Origin: an uncultured Bacteroidota bacterium
Lineage (GTDB): Bacteria > Bacteroidota > Bacteroidia > Chitinophagales > Chitinophagaceae
Length of the DNA stretch: 16,702 nt
Reading direction: 5' to 3'
Assembly (NCBI GenBank): GCA_903879995.1
Contig: CAIRNW010000213.1
Span: forward strand, 1-16,702
The stretch's first letter is position 1. Every line of letters starts with the position of its first letter. Under the pieces are notes generated by a model. It worked only from the letters and a program-made list of their open reading frames with translations, ran no database searches and was not told the DNA's origin. The position numbers were made by a program, and so were the translations under genes. Shown here piece by piece: positions 15,301-16,702 of this stretch.

Positions 15301-16363
15301 AATTAGCCGTAAAGCCTGTTCCTGTTATGGAGGTTGCCGATGTAGCAACAGGCGCAGTGATTGCAACACCCGTACCCGAAACAGCAGCAGTTGCTGTGGC
15401 ACCACCGCCAGAAAAATTCAGGTTACCTGATCTTGCACCCACCGCTTGCGGTTTGAAACGAACGTACACAGGAGTTGCACTCAATGTTGCTGCGCTATAT
15501 GCTATTGTTGCACTGGAACCCCACGTAGAGTTATTAGAAGAAACTTCAAAATCTGTAGAAGAGGATGTAACAGTTATTGAACCAGGCGCCCCAGTTAGGT
15601 TAGCACCAGAAAGATTTGCAGATTGCGAAGCGCTGGTAATACCCACTGCAGTAGTTGAGAAAGCGGTATAGGCTGCAATTGTCAATGAAGGAGAAGCACT
15701 GGTACAAAGTGCAACGGGGGAAGTACTTTTGCGAGGTACTGGAGCTGTTACAACATCAAAATCACTATTATTATTATCGGTATCTGTACATCCGTTGGTT
15801 TTACGAACAGCGCCCTGGGTATTCACTAATGCAGTCCCATTATTTACCGTTGTATTTCCTTCTCCGTTATTAGCTGCTCCATAAGAAACAAGATCAATAA
15901 TACCAGTTGCAGGTAAGGTACACGGTGTGGCAGTGGCACCACATCCCAAACCTGTTGCTGCGTTAACCAAAGCTACTTTTCCGGAGCTGGCGCTTAACGA
16001 CATTGCACTAGTAGGAGTGGAAAGATCCGGAGTTACAGGAAAGTCAGCTCCCACTGTGCCCAGGGAGCCACATTGAATGAGTAAATATCCTCCTGCCGGA
16101 ATACTGGTACCTGCAGGAAAAGCATAAATCTGAGAGGCAGAACCTCCAAAATTTCCGGTACTAGATCCGTACTGAATAGAAAATCCATCCAATGATTGGG
16201 CTGCACTGCTGACATTATGAAGCTCAACATAATCTGATTTATATGTTGGCGTGCCTGATGTAGCACCACCGCCCCCATAAACTTGACTAATCACCACTGT
16301 AGTAGACTGTCCAAAGGAAAGAGATGAAATCAGTAGAAAGAGAGCAACGAGTATTTTTTTCAT
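12347..16363 (-). CDS. Large secreted T9SS cargo protein: lamin-tail, Ig-like and fibronectin-III modules
   Basis: A 1338-residue protein rich in Ser, Thr, Ala and Gly. Order: signal peptide (1-19, ending SFGQ); lamin-tail domain (about 20-175, VVISQVYGGGG, DYVELHN, GGYLLIQCG); linker to about 220; ASH-like Ig domain (222-335, ending VSGTGV); a fibronectin-III fold split by a jelly-roll-like insert (halves about 337-372 and 566-612, insert 373-565); three tandem modules of about 210 residues, each an Ig-like half (GFGNVCINTTAGP) plus a fibronectin-III half (SAYGIEYSTT, TTYYYK) at about 616-829, 829-1042 and 1042-1249; and a type A T9SS sorting domain (about 1250-1338, FRIFPSPAERG, YSLLLYNQQGQ, GIYRVVL). 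It should cross the outer membrane by T9SS and be anchored or released. No catalytic domain is visible, so adhesion or matrix binding is inferred. It starts 12 bases after the upstream gene ends. Confidence 0.93.
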   Translation of the reverse strand: MKKILVALFLLISSLSFGQSTTVVISQVYGGGGATSGTPTYKSDYVELHNVSSAAQSLDGFSIQYGSSTGNFGGSASQIYAFPAGTSIPAGGYLLIQCGSLGTVGADFPVTPDLSTPTSAMSLSASSGKVALVNAATGLGCGATATPCTLPATGIIDLVSYGAANNGEGNTTVNNGTALVNTQGAVRKTNGCTDTDNNNSDFDVVTAPVPRKSTSPVALCTSASPSLTIAAYTAFSTTAVGITSASQSANLSGANLTGAPGSITVTSSSTDFEVSSNNSTWGSSATIAYSAATLSATPVYVRFKPQAVGARSGNLNFSGGGATATAAVSGTGVAITAPVATSATSITGTGFTANWSAVTGAVGYNLDVYSQSTGQVTSTLAGWNFTTAAATAQTADAGNANNISIQTLTPQGFSANTVSWPGGPTAATGANPNSVSTNGWDNGADTKYWQADVNTTGATAITVSSMQGSSSTGPKDFKLQYKVGAGGTWTDVTGGTVTLTTAVAAGNATTWGALSDVALPADAANKPLVSLRWLQTSNNSVGGATVASGGTSRISAVYVKGSTTGTVNNYILQNQNVGNVTSYGVTGLTGGTTYYYVVRAVAGGIASANSNEITVTTSSSTPTVTTSALTGFGNVCINTTAGPNSFTITGTNLTSGNLAIAALSGYTYATTSNGTYTSSLSIPVTGSSLSQEVFVKFTPTAVQSFNGNIALSGAGLGAAVNIAVTGAGVNTLATTTTGAASSITQTSASLAGSISATGCGTVSAYGIEYSTTNNFTTGTQVAGSNLSGGNFSINLSGLTAGTTYYYKSYAVTAAGTAYGAQQSFTTVSLNPTLSVSTLSGFGAVCINTTAGPSSFTITGSNLSTAAVTVAALDGYSYSTTSNGTYTATLSLTQSGGSFSQQIFVRFTPTAAQAYNGNIAVAGGGIAAAVTVAASGSGINTTPTVTTGASSGISSNGATLAGSITATGCSTVSAYGIEYSTTNGFTNGSGTRIASSNLASGNFSSSVSGLNAATTYYYKAYATNGGGTSYGNQQSFTTAAPPPAQLNVSSLSAFGNVCVGAFGGPNSFTITGTNLTNALITVGPLTGYTFSQTSTGSFSDVIGLLQSGGTQTLTVYVRFVPTAVQSYTGSIPVSGGGAAATSVAAAGTGVNTPPSVTTGVASAITTSTAMLSSSFGSGGCTTPSGYGIEYSTISGFANGTGTRIAATANVNGNYTVSLSGLQQGTTYYFKGYVTTAGAISYGVQQSFTTVRIGDGFRIFPSPAERGAVIRVTQSPLTAGNYSLLLYNQQGQCVWQKQLNVQGTYINEAITLPVNLAFGIYRVVLANEAMQVGVQQLVIQ
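12620..14510 (-). repeat. Three tandem modules of about 630 bp inside the T9SS cargo gene
   Basis: Boundaries are approximate: 14510-13879, 13878-13241 and 13240-12620. Each unit encodes one Ig-like plus one fibronectin-III domain. Corresponding phrases recur at protein level (GFGNVCINTTAGP / GFGAVCINTTAGP / AFGNVCVGAFGGP; SAYGIEYSTTN / SAYGIEYSTTN / SGYGIEYSTIS), and long stretches are similar at DNA level. The first two units are closer to each other than to the third. Such arrays expand and contract by recombination. Confidence 0.85.
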
Positions 16364-16375
16364 AAACGATTTTTA

Positions 16376-16702
16376 TTAATTCCAAGACAGTTGAACATTA
16401 TCAATTGCAGTAGAGGGACGATTACCACTTCCAGTAGTTGCTGCAAGTGTAATAATGCGTATCCATACTTTCTGATTCAAATTATTTAAAGCATTTCCAA
16501 AATTCACCGTAACAGGGACACTGGCAAACGTTCCCAAATTAGTTGTAAGCGTTGCTGGAGTGGTGGCAACTGATGTGAAGGTTGTTGGGTTATCTCCAAG
16601 TCCATAATCGACTTGCCAAACTGTGGTTCGTCCTCCGGGAGTAGCATCCAAAGACTGGAGCAAAAAGCTAAGTTGAAAATTTGTTTTAGCTGTGGTATTA
16701 TC
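16376..16702 (-). CDS. Secreted beta-sandwich protein, C-terminal part only (5' end outside window)
   Basis: An open frame runs from the right edge to a TAA at 16376-16378, giving 108 visible residues with no start in view. An internal TTG codon at 16661-16663 is not needed as a start, because the frame stays open to the edge. The content is a beta-rich jelly-roll pattern: a VWQVDYGLGDN strand region, VPVTVNFGNALNN, then WIRIITLAATTGSGNRP and a closing TAIDNVQLSW. This is the typical end of carbohydrate-binding-like or laminin-G-like domains found beside lamin-tail domains in secreted Bacteroidota proteins. It ends without a T9SS sorting domain. The next gene begins 12 bases later, so the two are probably co-transcribed. 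Function is unknown. Confidence 0.8.
   Translation of the reverse strand, partial: DNTTAKTNFQLSFLLQSLDATPGGRTTVWQVDYGLGDNPTTFTSVATTPATLTTNLGTFASVPVTVNFGNALNNLNQKVWIRIITLAATTGSGNRPSTAIDNVQLSWN

Noticed and set aside
14748..15671. Long plus-strand open frames (14748-15149 and 15327-15671) opposite the T9SS cargo gene
   Set aside because: They mirror the Thr/Ala/Gly/Ser-rich repeats of the minus-strand gene, are low in complexity (Val/Ala/Pro-rich), have no recognisable domain, and the minus strand is clearly coding through both.
16363..16378. The two right-hand genes as one gene broken by a nonsense or frameshift mutation
   Set aside because: The upstream frame ends in a complete closing beta-strand motif, and the downstream frame starts with its own signal peptide and lamin-tail domain, so they read as two genes.

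Overview
The window looks like chromosomal DNA from a Bacteroidota bacterium, most likely a Chitinophagaceae-type organism. Four things point there: a type IX secretion system (T9SS) sorting domain on a giant modular surface protein; a Bacteroidota-type RNA polymerase omega subunit beside bamD and a DUF4835 (PorD-like) gene; a DUF4296 lipoprotein; and a promoter matching the Bacteroidota pattern TTTG-N19-TAnnTTTG. The genus assignment is inference. Coding density is high, and no stretch longer than about 190 bases lacks a gene. No tRNA, rRNA, insertion sequence, CRISPR array or defence module was found.

Layout. Positions 1-938 (+): the last codons of a probable futalosine hydrolase gene (mqnB) overlap mqnD; both belong to the futalosine route to menaquinone. 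Positions 945-2249 (-): a class I CPD photolyase. Positions 2408-3708 (+): a soluble NarL-type histidine kinase without a sensor domain, overlapping its LuxR/NarL-type response regulator. Positions 7549 down to 3705 (-): one probable operon of six genes, bamD, rpoZ, DUF4835/porD-like, DUF4296 lipoprotein, scoA, scoB, joining envelope and secretion biogenesis, transcription and 3-ketoacid CoA transfer. Positions 9436 down to 7715 (-): an abundant-type OmpA-family outer membrane protein with its own strong promoter and hairpin terminator. Positions 9624-12294 (+): a two-gene operon of a long-chain polyprenyl diphosphate synthase and recJ, closed by a bidirectional terminator. Positions 16702 down to 12347 (-): the 3' end of one secreted beta-sandwich protein, followed after 12 bases by a 1338-residue T9SS cargo protein with a lamin-tail domain, Ig-like and fibronectin-III modules, and a C-terminal sorting domain.

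How the genes fit together. MqnB and MqnD make the menaquinone head group, and the polyprenyl synthase could supply its tail, though the two loci are not adjacent. BamD inserts outer-membrane barrels such as the OmpA protein. The DUF4835/PorD-like protein probably supports T9SS, the pathway the 1338-residue protein would use.

Most of the window is ordinary core genome. I did not find a convincing new multi-gene system. The points most worth checking are the bamD-rpoZ-DUF4835 order without the coaBC gene I would expect between them, consensus -7 boxes so close to start codons that they imply nearly leaderless mRNAs, a domain nested inside a fibronectin-III fold, and an altered peptidoglycan-binding motif in the OmpA protein.
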